DNA of 64,000 nt from Myxococcales bacterium. GTDB lineage: Bacteria > Myxococcota_A > Polyangia > Polyangiales > Polyangiaceae. Each line of letters begins with the position of its first letter. The first letter of the stretch is position 1. Below the pieces are notes generated by a model. That model saw only the letters and a list, made by a program, of their open reading frames with translations, was not told where the DNA came from and ran no database searches. The stretch is from positions 94,811 through 158,810 of the forward strand of contig JADJKB010000015.1 in the NCBI GenBank assembly GCA_016706225.1, written 5' to 3'. Positions 33,552-43,071 of the stretch are shown one piece after another. The position numbers were made by a program, and so were the translations under genes.

Positions 33552-34778
33552 ATGTCTTCACGAATGTGGCGGGGCGGCGCCGTGGTGTTGCTGAGCTTCT
33601 TGCTCGGCGCGTGCGGCGTGAATGAACGAGAGGTTGGGCCCAAATCCACGGGCGGAGCTGCGGGCGCGGGTGCGGTCGGTGGCTCGTCCGGGGCGGCGGG
33701 CACCGGCGGCGTTGCCCAGGGCGGCGCGGGTGGCGGGGGTGGTGTCGGTGGCGTCGGTGGTGTCGGTGGTGTCGCGGGACAAGGGGGCTCCGGCGGCCAG
33801 GCCGGCAGTGGCGGCCAAGCGGGAAGCGCTGGCTCCGACGCCGGCGTTTGCAGCCCTAGCTCCGTCGTTGCCACGCCCAAACAGCAGCCCGCCGACCTCG
33901 TATGGGTAGTCGACGGATCGGGCAGCATGGGGGAGGAGTCCGCTGCCGTTCAGAAGACCCTGAACCAGTTCGCAACGCTGATCGGGAAGAGCTCGATTGA
34001 CGCTCGGATCATCCTCTTGGGAGGGTCGCTCTCGAACACACAAGGGATGGGCATCTGCGTTCCGCAACCGCTAGGCTCTGGAAGCTGCGGCAAGCCGGAT
34101 GGAGACAGCAAACCGCCCGGTTATACCCACATCCCCGACACGGTCGGTGGCACCGACGCGCTGCAGGTCTTCATGAACAGCTACCCAAAGTGGAAGTCGC
34201 TCTTGCGCGCCGGGTCGTCCAAGACCGTGGTTGTCGTCAGCGACGACGACTCCGGGCTTCCCGCCGCCACTTTTTCGGCGAACTGGTCCCAGAAGGATTC
34301 GCCGTGGACCGTCGGCTGGGTCGTGTCCGGCATCTTCGGGCGATCCGCGTGCCCAGGCGTCAATCTCGCCCCCGTCTACGACAGCCTGGTCACGTCGACC
34401 CAGGGTGTGGCGGTGGATTTGTGCAACAACGGCCAGCAGCAGACCAACTTCTCGGGGCTGGTCGGTCCGCTGTCCGCCGGCATCATCTCGAACACCAACA
34501 TCGACTGCAACTGGGACATCCCGCCGGGGCCCCCAGGCGTGCAGTACAACTGGTCGGAGATCAACCTGGCGTTTTCTCCGAAGGCGGGGCAGTCAGACGA
34601 GATCCTTCACGTCGCTGATCAGACGGCATGCGGCATCAAAGGCGGTTGGTACTACGACAACCCGACCTCACCCACGCGCATCTACGTCTGCAACACGACC
34701 TGCACGTACATCCGAGACAACAGCAAGGGTGAGCTCAACGTGCTCTACGGCTGCCCCACGAAGAACCTCGTTCCATGA
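33552..34778 (+). CDS. von Willebrand A-like lipoprotein, array member 1
   Basis: Predicted 408-residue exported lipoprotein. Signal peptide ends LLGACG; a Gly/Ala/Val linker (residues 28-100) follows. A von Willebrand A-like domain starts at ADLVWVVDGSGSMGEESAAV, with a full DxSxS metal-ion site. Cys-rich loops (GICVPQPLGSGSCGKP) and a conserved C-terminal end (GGWYYDNPTSPTRIYVCNTT) recur in array members 2 and 3. Likely role is metal-dependent binding of a surface or matrix ligand. The ATG at 33552 was chosen; the start overlaps nothing upstream. Confidence 0.8.
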   Translation: MSSRMWRGGAVVLLSFLLGACGVNEREVGPKSTGGAAGAGAVGGSSGAAGTGGVAQGGAGGGGGVGGVGGVGGVAGQGGSGGQAGSGGQAGSAGSDAGVCSPSSVVATPKQQPADLVWVVDGSGSMGEESAAVQKTLNQFATLIGKSSIDARIILLGGSLSNTQGMGICVPQPLGSGSCGKPDGDSKPPGYTHIPDTVGGTDALQVFMNSYPKWKSLLRAGSSKTVVVVSDDDSGLPAATFSANWSQKDSPWTVGWVVSGIFGRSACPGVNLAPVYDSLVTSTQGVAVDLCNNGQQQTNFSGLVGPLSAGIISNTNIDCNWDIPPGPPGVQYNWSEINLAFSPKAGQSDEILHVADQTACGIKGGWYYDNPTSPTRIYVCNTTCTYIRDNSKGELNVLYGCPTKNLVP

Positions 34779-35920
34779 CTCGCTCCGGCATGGTCCGGTT
34801 GGGCGGAGTGGCCTTGCTCATACTCTGGTCGTGCTCCGTCGATCGTCGCCAGGTCGATGCGGCGACGCCGGACGCGTCGGCTGGAACGGCGGGGGCCGGA
34901 CTCGGCGGCGCTGGGGCGGGCGGCCAAGCGTCCGGGGGTGCACCAGCCGGCGGTTCCCCGAGCGGTGGCTCGTCGACCGGCGGCATCGGCACCATCGTGG
35001 GAGGGAGCGGGGGAACGACCCCGGACGCCGAGGTGTGCCAGGTCTCGTCCCAGTCGGTTCCGATGCTGAGCGTGAAGGTCGACATCGTCATCGCAGTCGA
35101 CACCACAGCCAGCATGGTCCAGCTGCTCGACGAGATCGAGACCGGCATCCCCGTGCTTGCCAGCACACTTGCCCAGTATCACGTCGACCCGAAGATCATC
35201 GTGCTGGCCGTGCACTGGTTCTGCGTACCGAAGCCACTGGGTTCGGGTCAGTGCAACAACAACGCTGACACTCTGCTCTACGGCTACGTGCACCACGGCG
35301 TGGCCATCGACAACTACGACGCGCTCGACCAGATCCTCACGACGTATGACACCTGGAAAACGTCGTTGCGCCCCGACGCTGTGACCAAGAACCTCGTGAT
35401 CATCAGCGATGACAACTCGGCCGTGCCCTACCAGACGTTTCAGACTTCATGGAGCAAGAAGGACCCACCCCTCACGACGGGCTGGCGGGTCTCGGGGCTC
35501 GTCACCAAGACGCAGTGTTCGAGCGGCGGCGTCGGCGTGGAGTACTCCAAGCTGATCGCGGCGACGGGCGGGTCGGAGGTCGACTTGTGTGTTGCGTTTG
35601 CACAACCCAGCTCCGACCCGGCGGGGTTTGGTAGCAAGCTCGGCCTGGCGTTTGCAAACGACGCTGGCTGTCAATGGCAGGTGCCCTACCCGCCGCAAGG
35701 CTCGCAGTTCGACCCCGAGAATTTCGGCGTCGAGTTCACCACCAAGGCCGGCGTCAAGACCAGTGTCCCGCATGTCTCCAGCGCGGCGAAGTGCAGCCCC
35801 CTCGGTGGCTGGTGGTACGATGAGACGACCGTCAAGAAGAAGGTCGTCGCCTGTCCGAGCACCTGCGACCAGGTCCGCCAGACCACCGGAGCGGTGAAGG
35901 TGACGTTTCAGTGCCCCTGA
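34775..35920 (+). CDS. von Willebrand A-like lipoprotein, array member 2
   Basis: Predicted 381-residue lipoprotein (signal peptide to LILWSCSVDRR, Gly/Ala linker, A-like domain). The metal site is DTTASM, a slightly changed DxSxS in which the middle Ser is a Thr. Shared blocks include VPKPLGSGQC, LVIISDDNSAVPYQTF and GGWWYDETTVKKKVVACP. It starts in a four-base overlap (ATGA) with member 1, so the two are translationally coupled. Confidence 0.8.
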   Translation: MTRSGMVRLGGVALLILWSCSVDRRQVDAATPDASAGTAGAGLGGAGAGGQASGGAPAGGSPSGGSSTGGIGTIVGGSGGTTPDAEVCQVSSQSVPMLSVKVDIVIAVDTTASMVQLLDEIETGIPVLASTLAQYHVDPKIIVLAVHWFCVPKPLGSGQCNNNADTLLYGYVHHGVAIDNYDALDQILTTYDTWKTSLRPDAVTKNLVIISDDNSAVPYQTFQTSWSKKDPPLTTGWRVSGLVTKTQCSSGGVGVEYSKLIAATGGSEVDLCVAFAQPSSDPAGFGSKLGLAFANDAGCQWQVPYPPQGSQFDPENFGVEFTTKAGVKTSVPHVSSAAKCSPLGGWWYDETTVKKKVVACPSTCDQVRQTTGAVKVTFQCP

Positions 35921-35968
35921 CCGGTTAGCGACCATGTCGCCGGCCAAGTCCGGTGATATCATCGCGCG

Positions 35969-37147
35969 ATGGGGCGAAGGCCGGCGCGTTGGGTGTTGGT
36001 GCTGGCTGCGGTCCACGTGGGGTGCTCGGTGGACGAACGCCCCGTCGAACATTCGGCGACGGGTGGTCAGGCAGGTCAAGGTGGGCAAGGCGCTCAGGGC
36101 ACGGGCGCGACGGGTGGTGTCTCGACCGGTGGAAGCGCGGGTCCGTCGGCGACGGGCGGTGCCGCCGGCGCGAGTGGCGCAGGGGGCGCGTGTGTCGGCG
36201 CCGCCGTGTCCATCAACAAGCAGCTTCAGCCCGCTGACATCGTCTGGATCATCGATGGGTCCGCGAGCATGGTGGAGGAAGCCACGGGTGTGGAGGTCGC
36301 GCTCAACCAGCTCGTCTCTGATCTGGCGAAGGCGACCATCGACGCGCGGGTCGTGTTGCTCGGGGCGACCAAGGCGCCGGGGCCCTACGTCTGCCTGCCC
36401 GGTCCTCTGGGCTCCGGCAACTGCAGCTGCCCTCCGCCGCCCGTTCCTTGCGACAGCAATGGCGCCGACTCGAAGCCGCCTGGCTACACTCACGTGCCGG
36501 CCTCGGTCGGCAGCGTCGACGCGCTCCAGGTGTTCATGACCAGCTACCCGAAGTGGAAGCAGGTGCTGCGCGTCGAATCGTCGAAGACGCTGATCGTCGT
36601 CACCGACGACAACTCGGTGATGTCGGCGCAAGCCTTCCTGTCCCAGTGGCCCAACACCGATTCTCCGTGGACCACCAACTGGGTAGTCTCTGGGATTTTC
36701 GGCCGCAAAGCCTGCGTTGCAGTGGCGGCCGTGGGTTCGGTCTACGAAGCGCTCGTCACACAGACCAAGGGCACCGCTAGCGACATCTGCGATGCGAACG
36801 GAGTTCCGATCGTGGACTTCAAACCGGTGCTCGCGTCGATTGGCGACGGAATCATCAAGAACTCCACCGTCGACTGCAAGTGGAGCATTCCGCCCGGCCC
36901 GTCCGGTGTGAAGTACGGCTGGCAGGACATCAACCTGTCGTTCGAGCCCACGGCGGGGGTCGTCAACGCGCTGAAACAAGTTGCCAGCGCCGCGGCCTGC
37001 GGCATCGAGGGCGGTTGGTTCTACGACAACCCGACCACTCCCGAGAAGATCGAGGTCTGCGCCTCCACTTGCGCGTTCATTCGCGACAAACCCCAGGGCA
37101 AGCTGAGCGTGCTCTACGGATGTCCAACACGAAAGCTCACCCCGTGA
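35969..37147 (+). CDS. von Willebrand A-like lipoprotein, array member 3
   Basis: Predicted 392-residue lipoprotein (MGRRPARWVLVLAAVHVGCS, Gly-rich linker, A-like domain with DGSASM metal site). It is most like member 1 in the second half (HVPASVGSVDALQVFMTSYP, GGWFYDNPTTPEKIEVCAST). A 48-base gap separates it from member 2. A run of prolines and cysteines (CSCPPPPVPC) near residue 155 is unique to it. Confidence 0.8.
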   Translation: MGRRPARWVLVLAAVHVGCSVDERPVEHSATGGQAGQGGQGAQGTGATGGVSTGGSAGPSATGGAAGASGAGGACVGAAVSINKQLQPADIVWIIDGSASMVEEATGVEVALNQLVSDLAKATIDARVVLLGATKAPGPYVCLPGPLGSGNCSCPPPPVPCDSNGADSKPPGYTHVPASVGSVDALQVFMTSYPKWKQVLRVESSKTLIVVTDDNSVMSAQAFLSQWPNTDSPWTTNWVVSGIFGRKACVAVAAVGSVYEALVTQTKGTASDICDANGVPIVDFKPVLASIGDGIIKNSTVDCKWSIPPGPSGVKYGWQDINLSFEPTAGVVNALKQVASAAACGIEGGWFYDNPTTPEKIEVCASTCAFIRDKPQGKLSVLYGCPTRKLTP

Positions 37148-38307
37148 GCTCGCCGGCGGTTTCGAGGCAGACTCATCGGTTGTGGGGAGTCGCGCTGCTC
37201 CTCTCGAGCTGCTCCGTGGACCGCCGCGAGGTCGAAGCGCCGTCACCCGATGGCGGCGGGGGTTCGAGCGCGACAGGCGGCACGCTCGCCACCGGGGGCG
37301 CGAGCGCGAGCGGAGGCGTCAGCGGCGCCGGCGGGGCGAGCGGCGCAGGCGGCACCCTCGGCAGCGGTGGCTCCGCTGGCAGCGCGGTGGGCGGGGCAAG
37401 CGGCACCGGCGGGACCACGCCGGACGCTGGATGTGTCCCCGTGGAGCAGGCCGTCGCGGAAACCGTTGCTCCCGTGGACGTGGTCTGGGCCATCGACGAG
37501 GCGCCGAGCAAGAACCAGAACGCGCTCACCACGGTCCAGTGGTCCATGAACAACCTGTTCCAGAAGCTCAACCATTTCCCGATCGATCTGAGATTCGTGG
37601 CGCTCCACACGCCCGCGTTCTGTGCGGCGCCCCCGCTCACCACTGGGGCGTCGTGCCCTGGAGCCAACCCACCAACCTACAACCCGCTGACCGTGCCGGT
37701 GGTTGGAGCGCAGTTGCTCCAGATGGTGCTCGACAACTTCTCGTCTTTCGAGGGTTACCTGCGCCCGAACGCGGTCGCACGGGCACTCGTTTTCGTCGCT
37801 GACGACAACTCGTCCCTGGGTGCGACGAGCTTCGTGACCGAGTGGTTGAAGAAGGGGAAGACACCACCGAACAGCGGTTGGATCTATGCGGCGCTGGTCG
37901 CGCAGTCGACCTGCTCTGGCAGCACCGTCGGGAGTGAATACACCAGCTTGATTGGCACCTACGGAGGTGTACTCGGCGATGTGTGCCCCGCGTTCCAGAG
38001 TGTGAGCCAAGACCCCGACGGTTTCATCGCCAAACTGGCCAATGCCATCAACTACGCGCCGGGCATCGGCTGTTATTGGGTGATCCCGAACCCCCCTGCC
38101 GGTTTCGACAAGAAGCTGGTACAGGTCGCCAGCAAGTCGCAGTCGCTGCAATACGTGTCCTCCAGCTCCAGCTGCGGCACCGACACGGCGTGGTATTTCG
38201 ATGACCCGAAGGCGCCGACCAAGATCGTTGCGTGCCCGGCCTTGTGCAAACAAGTGCGCGACAAGGCGCTGCCGGGAGCGATCGCCCTGACGTTCTTGTG
38301 TCAGTGA
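37144..38307 (+). CDS. von Willebrand A-like lipoprotein, array member 4
   Basis: Predicted 387-residue lipoprotein. The GTG at 37144 overlaps the member 3 stop by four bases, as at the member 1/2 junction, and starts MSSPAVSRQTHRLWGVALLL ending LLSSCSVDRR. An ATG at 37120 is an alternative. The A-like domain is the most changed: the metal site reads DEAPSK, so metal binding is doubtful. The CSVDRREVEAPSPDG start closely matches CSVDRRQVDAATPDA of member 2. The gene's stop lies right next to the convergent TPR gene's stop. Confidence 0.78.
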   Translation: MSSPAVSRQTHRLWGVALLLSSCSVDRREVEAPSPDGGGGSSATGGTLATGGASASGGVSGAGGASGAGGTLGSGGSAGSAVGGASGTGGTTPDAGCVPVEQAVAETVAPVDVVWAIDEAPSKNQNALTTVQWSMNNLFQKLNHFPIDLRFVALHTPAFCAAPPLTTGASCPGANPPTYNPLTVPVVGAQLLQMVLDNFSSFEGYLRPNAVARALVFVADDNSSLGATSFVTEWLKKGKTPPNSGWIYAALVAQSTCSGSTVGSEYTSLIGTYGGVLGDVCPAFQSVSQDPDGFIAKLANAINYAPGIGCYWVIPNPPAGFDKKLVQVASKSQSLQYVSSSSSCGTDTAWYFDDPKAPTKIVACPALCKQVRDKALPGAIALTFLCQ

Positions 38308-39330
38308 CTAGAACCTGACCGCGGCGGCTGCGCCGACGCTGCTCCTCGAAACGAGCGGTGCGGCGCTGAAGTGCGAACGCGCCGCCTTCTGAGTGGACGG
38401 CGAAGTTGCCAGAAGCACGACCCCGCCGAGCGCGAACAATCCGCCGGCGACGAACGAAACCGTCTCCGCCGTCGCCGCGTTGCGCGCGTCGTCCGTCAAG
38501 CCGTTGATCCGGGCTTGGTCGCCGTCAGCGCAGTTCTTGCCCGTCGGGCAGATCGCGTCGCGGTCTTCGACCTTCCCGCGCCGCTGCGCGTCGAAATAGA
38601 AGCCGAGGCCGATGCCGATCACTCCCAGCCCCGCGCTGGCCCACCCGAGGCTGGACTGAACGCTCTTCGACTCGCGTCGTGAGCCGTCGTTGTTTGGCGC
38701 GGCACCTGCGCTGCCGTTGGAGCGCGGGCCGGCGGCCGCAGTTGCATTGGGATCACGTTGCAACTTCGGCACCGTGAGCGTCTCGATGACCCCGTTCTTT
38801 TTCACCCGAACCCAACCGCGCCAGGTCTGCATGCCGGGTGCCCTCGCTTCGATTTCATGGGCGCCGATGTCCACCGGAATGGCGCTACCCCAGAGCGCGC
38901 GCCCCAACGGGCGTCCATCTTGGCGCACCTCGATGTCGATCAGCTCGGAGCTGGCGGGCACGCGGACGATCAGCTTGGCGAGTTTTGGCTCGAGCGCTGC
39001 CGCGCTCTCGCTAGCCACGTCTTTCCTGGGATCACCCCGCTTCTCCGCCAGCTCCACCGCATCTCGCCAGCTGGCCCAGGCGCTGGCCAGGAGATCGGCC
39101 TTCTCGTAACAATCAGCCAGGTGCAGCAGCGCACCCAGTTGAGGGTCGAGGCGGTGGCTCTCTGCGTACTTCGCGCAGGCTCGCAGGTAGTTCCCATCCG
39201 TCATCAACTTCTCTGCTTCGTCATACAGCGCGACCGCCGCCGCCACTTCGGCGGCTCCGGCGGGGACCTGTCGCGCGCACAGCATCACGTGCATCAGCGC
39301 CGCGAGCGCCAGCCAGCGAGACGCCCTCAA
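38308..39330 (-). CDS. TPR-containing exported membrane protein, partner of kinase
   Basis: Predicted 340-residue protein with a signal peptide (to GAAE), a TPR region (AVALYDEAEKLMTDGNYLRA, LLHLADCYEKADLLASAWAS), a PEGA-like beta part (VDIGAHEIEARAPGMQTW) and two hydrophobic segments near residues 230 and 290 (LGWASAGLGVIGIGLGFYF; FVAGGLFALGGVVLLAT). The start overlaps the kinase gene's stop by four bases, so it belongs to that operon. The same kinase-then-TPR order occurs twice more in the window, at 54093-56404 in the opposite order and at 57887-60147. Confidence 0.82.
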   Translation of the reverse strand: MRASRWLALAALMHVMLCARQVPAGAAEVAAAVALYDEAEKLMTDGNYLRACAKYAESHRLDPQLGALLHLADCYEKADLLASAWASWRDAVELAEKRGDPRKDVASESAAALEPKLAKLIVRVPASSELIDIEVRQDGRPLGRALWGSAIPVDIGAHEIEARAPGMQTWRGWVRVKKNGVIETLTVPKLQRDPNATAAAGPRSNGSAGAAPNNDGSRRESKSVQSSLGWASAGLGVIGIGLGFYFDAQRRGKVEDRDAICPTGKNCADGDQARINGLTDDARNAATAETVSFVAGGLFALGGVVLLATSPSTQKAARSHFSAAPLVSRSSVGAAAAVRF

Positions 39331-40787
39331 GTCCTGCCCCCGAGCTGCTTTCCGGGTTTGTCCGCCGGCGTTTTGGGTTCGACGGCGGGTGGGGTGGGCG
39401 GTTTGGGCGCGGCCTTGGGCTCGGGCGGCGGGGCCTCCACTTTGGGTTTCGGTTTCGTGCGCACGGAAGGCGCAGTGGCTTGGGCCGCGCCGGCGTCGCG
39501 CGCGGGAGGAGCGAGCTCGGCGCTAGCGCTCGGCGCGCTCGTCGAGGTCTCCGGTGTTGGCCCACTGGTCGAGGTCGGAGGTTCCTCCGCAACTTCGGGC
39601 AGCGGCGCGGAGTCCATCACCGCAACCGTCGATGGTTGCGCGGCAGGCTCCGCCTGGACCGAACGGAATCGCCAAAGGCCCAGCCCCCCGGCGCTCACGA
39701 GGGCTGTCGCAGCGAACAGTGCCGCGGCAATCAACAGCGGCCCGCGCCTCGGCTTGTCACCGGGCTTCGTTTCGCCCCAGGCAACCCCGGTCGATGCCGG
39801 CTGCTGCGGAGCTGCCACGGCAGGCTGCGCCAAGGTCGGCGCCGAAGCGAGCATGCTCGGCTCTGGCTTCGGGACCGAGTCGGTAACCCGAGACATGCGG
39901 GTGACGCGTCGCACCGACTCTCCGCCTTGCGGTGAAAACTCGGCCATCGCCACCGCCAGGTCACCAACGGTTTGATAACGCTGCTCTCGCGACTTCGTCA
40001 GGCAGCGCTCGACCACGGCGGCGAAGGCTGCGGGAACGTCCGCGCGTCGCGTGAGCACGGGCGGTGGCTCCTCCTGAAGGATCTTCGCGCACAGCTCGGG
40101 CAACGACTCGGCTGAAAACGGAGGGCCACCGGTCAAGAGCTCGTACATGATCGCTCCCAGCGACCAGATGTCGGTCCGCGCGTCCACGCTGCGTGCCGAC
40201 GACATCTGCTCCGGTGACATGTAGAGGGGTGAGCCCATCATGGCGCTGGTCTTGGTCAGGGCTGCCTGGTCCTGTCCCGGCAGCGTGACCTTGGAGATGC
40301 CGAAGTCGAGCACCTTGATACACGGCGAACCGTCGAGGAAGCGCGTGAGGAACAAGTTGGCTGGTTTGAGATCGCGGTGGACGATTCCGAGCGCGTGAGC
40401 TTCGGCGATGACCTCACAGGCCTGGAGCACCAGGTCCGCCACTTCGTTTGGCGGCAGTGGCCCCTGACTCTCGAGCAGCTGCGACAGGTCGACGCCGTCC
40501 AGGTACTCCATCACGATGTACGGCTGGCCGGTTTCGAAGGTCCCCACGTCCATCACTCGCGCGACGTGCTCACTCTTGATCTTGGTGGCCGCGCGAGCTT
40601 CGCGAATGAACCGCTCGACGGCGTTGCTGCTTGCCAGCGCTTCGGGCAGCAGGAACTTGAGTGCAACCCGCTCGTCGAGCTGGATGTGTCGGGCGGCTAC
40701 CACCACCCCCATGCCGCCCACGCCGAGCACACGCTCCACCCGGAACTTGCCGGCGAGCACCTCGCCCTCGCGCACGCCGACCATCAT
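39327..40787 (-). CDS. Membrane-anchored Ser/Thr protein kinase
   Basis: Predicted 486-residue kinase. Motifs are all intact: GVGGMGVVVAARH, VALKFLL (ATP Lys), HRDLKPANLFL at about residue 136, VLDFGISK and MGSPLYMSPEQM. After the kinase domain a hydrophobic segment (LLIAAALFAATALVSAGGLG) is followed by a Pro/Lys-rich tail. So the kinase is likely cytoplasmic with a short periplasmic tail. It forms a four-base overlap with the TPR gene downstream. It is separated by 139 bases from the O-methyltransferase gene. Confidence 0.93.
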   Translation of the reverse strand: MMVGVREGEVLAGKFRVERVLGVGGMGVVVAARHIQLDERVALKFLLPEALASSNAVERFIREARAATKIKSEHVARVMDVGTFETGQPYIVMEYLDGVDLSQLLESQGPLPPNEVADLVLQACEVIAEAHALGIVHRDLKPANLFLTRFLDGSPCIKVLDFGISKVTLPGQDQAALTKTSAMMGSPLYMSPEQMSSARSVDARTDIWSLGAIMYELLTGGPPFSAESLPELCAKILQEEPPPVLTRRADVPAAFAAVVERCLTKSREQRYQTVGDLAVAMAEFSPQGGESVRRVTRMSRVTDSVPKPEPSMLASAPTLAQPAVAAPQQPASTGVAWGETKPGDKPRRGPLLIAAALFAATALVSAGGLGLWRFRSVQAEPAAQPSTVAVMDSAPLPEVAEEPPTSTSGPTPETSTSAPSASAELAPPARDAGAAQATAPSVRTKPKPKVEAPPPEPKAAPKPPTPPAVEPKTPADKPGKQLGGRT

Positions 40788-40926
40788 GAAGGGACCAAGA
40801 CCGAGTCTACGGCTCGATGGGCGGCGCGCTCAAGCATGCTTCGATTTTCCCAAGGAACTTCCAGCGAGCCGTAGCCTCGCGCAGTGCACCTTGCCGCCAC
40901 GGCGGGCCGAGCCGCGACGGACGCCC

Positions 40927-41904
40927 TCAGCTCGGCTTCCGACCGACCACCAGCTGTTGGGTGTCGAGCAGTGTGATCTCGGGCCCCTCGAGTCCGGCCA
41001 GGCGGAACCACTCGTGGGCCTGGCCCAGCGTGGGGCTGCGACCCTTCTCGGTGTAGTAGAGCATCGTCAGGCCGAAGAAGACGGCGTTCTCCGGGCCCTT
41101 GCCGTGGGCGTCCAGGAACATGTCTTTCAGCGCAACGTAGCCGCCCGGGCGCAGGTTCCTGGCCATGCGAGCGATGAGCAGCGCGTTGTCCTCGGGCGAC
41201 TCGCCGTGCACCACGTTCGCCAGGAAGATCAGATCGAAGGGCCCGCCGAAATCCTCGGTCTGATGAAAGTTTCCCTCGCCGTACTCGAGGGCCGTGCCGT
41301 GTTTGTTCTTTGCGTATTCAATCGCGTGCGGCAGATCGAACAACGTGGTGACAAAACCCGCGTCGGCGAACACCCGCGCATAGCGCCCGTGACCCCCACC
41401 CACGTCGAGCACGCGCCCGCCCTTGGGCAGGAGCGGCGCAAGCCAGTCGAAGCTGCTCTGAGCGGCGGGGCCGCTGCTCGAGTAGAGCATGTCCAGGAAC
41501 TTCTTCGTGTGATCGCCACTGTCGGCGCGGGTGCCACCCGTGGTTGCCTTCGAGTTGCCCTTGTCGTCGAGCACTGGTCCGCCGTTCTGCAGCACCTCCT
41601 TCATGCGGCCGAGATCGCGCAATTGCTCGAGGTTGCGCTCCGTCGGCATGCCACCCTCGTCGAGCAAGCGCGCGCCGGCGTCCGTGAGCACGAGGCGCTT
41701 GCCGTCTCCCGCGACCAGACCGATGTACTTCAACACCGGCAGGGTGGTGGCGATCGCGCGCGGGTCGACGCCGAGCTCGTCCGGAGAGATCGGCCCCTTG
41801 CGCAACTTCGCAAAAAGTCCGAGGGAGTTCCAGGCCGAGACGACGGCCAGGGCTTTCGCGGACCAGAGCCAGAGTGTCGCGTCGCGTTCGGTTTCTAGCT
41901 TCAT
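40927..41904 (-). CDS. SAM-dependent O-methyltransferase (family 2 type)
   Basis: Predicted 325-residue methyltransferase. An N-terminal winged-helix-like part (LGLFAKLRKGPISPDEL, VLKYIGLVAGDGKRLVLTDA) is followed by a Rossmann domain with the SAM motif RVLDVGGGHGRYARVF (about residue 165), the next motif TTLFDLPHAIEYAK, and LIFLANVVHGESPEDN. It ends with an LLDTQQLVVGRKPS strand. The family often acts on phenolic or secondary-metabolite substrates. No other biosynthetic genes are nearby, so the substrate is unknown. Confidence 0.85.
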   Translation of the reverse strand: MKLETERDATLWLWSAKALAVVSAWNSLGLFAKLRKGPISPDELGVDPRAIATTLPVLKYIGLVAGDGKRLVLTDAGARLLDEGGMPTERNLEQLRDLGRMKEVLQNGGPVLDDKGNSKATTGGTRADSGDHTKKFLDMLYSSSGPAAQSSFDWLAPLLPKGGRVLDVGGGHGRYARVFADAGFVTTLFDLPHAIEYAKNKHGTALEYGEGNFHQTEDFGGPFDLIFLANVVHGESPEDNALLIARMARNLRPGGYVALKDMFLDAHGKGPENAVFFGLTMLYYTEKGRSPTLGQAHEWFRLAGLEGPEITLLDTQQLVVGRKPS

Positions 41905-41983
41905 GGGTCGCCTCGCGTTTCGGTGGTGAATCGGCGCCGAGCGGCGCTCGGCGGCGCAACCGAAGCACGGGGGGGTGAACCGC

Positions 41984-42994
41984 TCAAGTCGCTTTGAAGA
42001 GCCAGATCAGTCCGACGATGCTCAACCCGAGCACCGTCAGGGCAATCAGCGCCACCACCACGTCGGCGAGCGCCCACCCCGGTCGCCGCGCTGCCGGACG
42101 CTGGGTCTTGCGTTCCGGTGTCTTGGCAATGGGTGACGTGGCACCGCCCACGAGATCCGGCCGGAGCGGGCCATCACCGAGCCCGGAGTCTGGCCCTTCA
42201 GCGGCGCCGGGATCCGGTGACGTGTTTGGCGCATCCACGAGATCGTCGTCGCGCATGCGTTCGTCCGCGGCGCGCTCGAGCTCGGCCAGCGCTTCGCTCA
42301 CTGGATCTTCGTAGCTGAGCACGTTGGTGCCAACCTGAAGTGGCACTCCGGTGGGCCACACCACGTCCTTGCCTGCGTCCAGCTTGTTGCCGCCCAGCGA
42401 CGCGCCGTTCTTGCTCCCGAGGTCACGCACCAGAAGCTGGGTACCCTTGCGGGTGATCTCGACATGACGGCGCGACGCGTCCGCGTCGTCGAGTGATAGC
42501 TCCACACCTTGGCCGCGACCGAGCACGTAGGGCCGACCGGCTTCACGGATGCTCACCTCACGCCCCGCGTCCGGACCCTCCGTGACGAAGACACGGACCG
42601 CCGAAGGATCACCCTGAGCCTCGAGCGCTTCGGCCACGAGCCCGAGCGCGATCTCCTTGGTGGCAACGTTCGCCGCTGCTGTCGGCACGATGTGCTCGAC
42701 GCGGAGCTCGAGCCAGATGCGCCCGACCCGCAACATGTCGCCGGAGCGGATCACGCGCGGCGAGTGAGGCGACAGTCGCACCGGACCGACGAAGGTGCCG
42801 TTGGTGCTGCCCTCGTCGACGATCAGGTACTCACTTCCACGCTGCTGGATCGACGCGTGCCGGTGGCTCACGCTGGCGTCCGGCAGGCGCACATCGCAGC
42901 CCTCCCCGCGACCGACCACGATCCGGGGCGCATCGAAGGTCACCTTTGGCGCCGACTTCAGATCGCCGGAGCGCACCACGACCGTGAGCGCCAT
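41984..42994 (-). CDS. Double FHA-domain membrane protein
   Basis: Predicted 336-residue protein with two FHA phosphopeptide-binding domains: IVVGRGEGCDVRLPDASVSH with GSTNGTFV (residues about 20-95), and YVLGRGQGVELSLDDADASR with GSKNGASLGG (about 150-230). A Pro/acidic linker and a single C-terminal hydrophobic segment (VVVALIALTVLGLSIVGLIW) follow, so it is probably tail-anchored with FHA domains in the cytoplasm. It may read phosphothreonines made by the nearby kinases. The ATG at 42994 was chosen because it starts directly before the first FHA domain; 43030 is possible. It is divergent from the FHA-GGDEF gene. Confidence 0.86.
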   Translation of the reverse strand: MALTVVVRSGDLKSAPKVTFDAPRIVVGRGEGCDVRLPDASVSHRHASIQQRGSEYLIVDEGSTNGTFVGPVRLSPHSPRVIRSGDMLRVGRIWLELRVEHIVPTAAANVATKEIALGLVAEALEAQGDPSAVRVFVTEGPDAGREVSIREAGRPYVLGRGQGVELSLDDADASRRHVEITRKGTQLLVRDLGSKNGASLGGNKLDAGKDVVWPTGVPLQVGTNVLSYEDPVSEALAELERAADERMRDDDLVDAPNTSPDPGAAEGPDSGLGDGPLRPDLVGGATSPIAKTPERKTQRPAARRPGWALADVVVALIALTVLGLSIVGLIWLFKAT

Positions 42995-43071
42995 CGCGCG
43001 GATATTGACCCTTGCCCGTCGGAAGTCCAAGTCTTCCGATGGCGCCGACTCGCGCGTATCATGGCAGGCTC

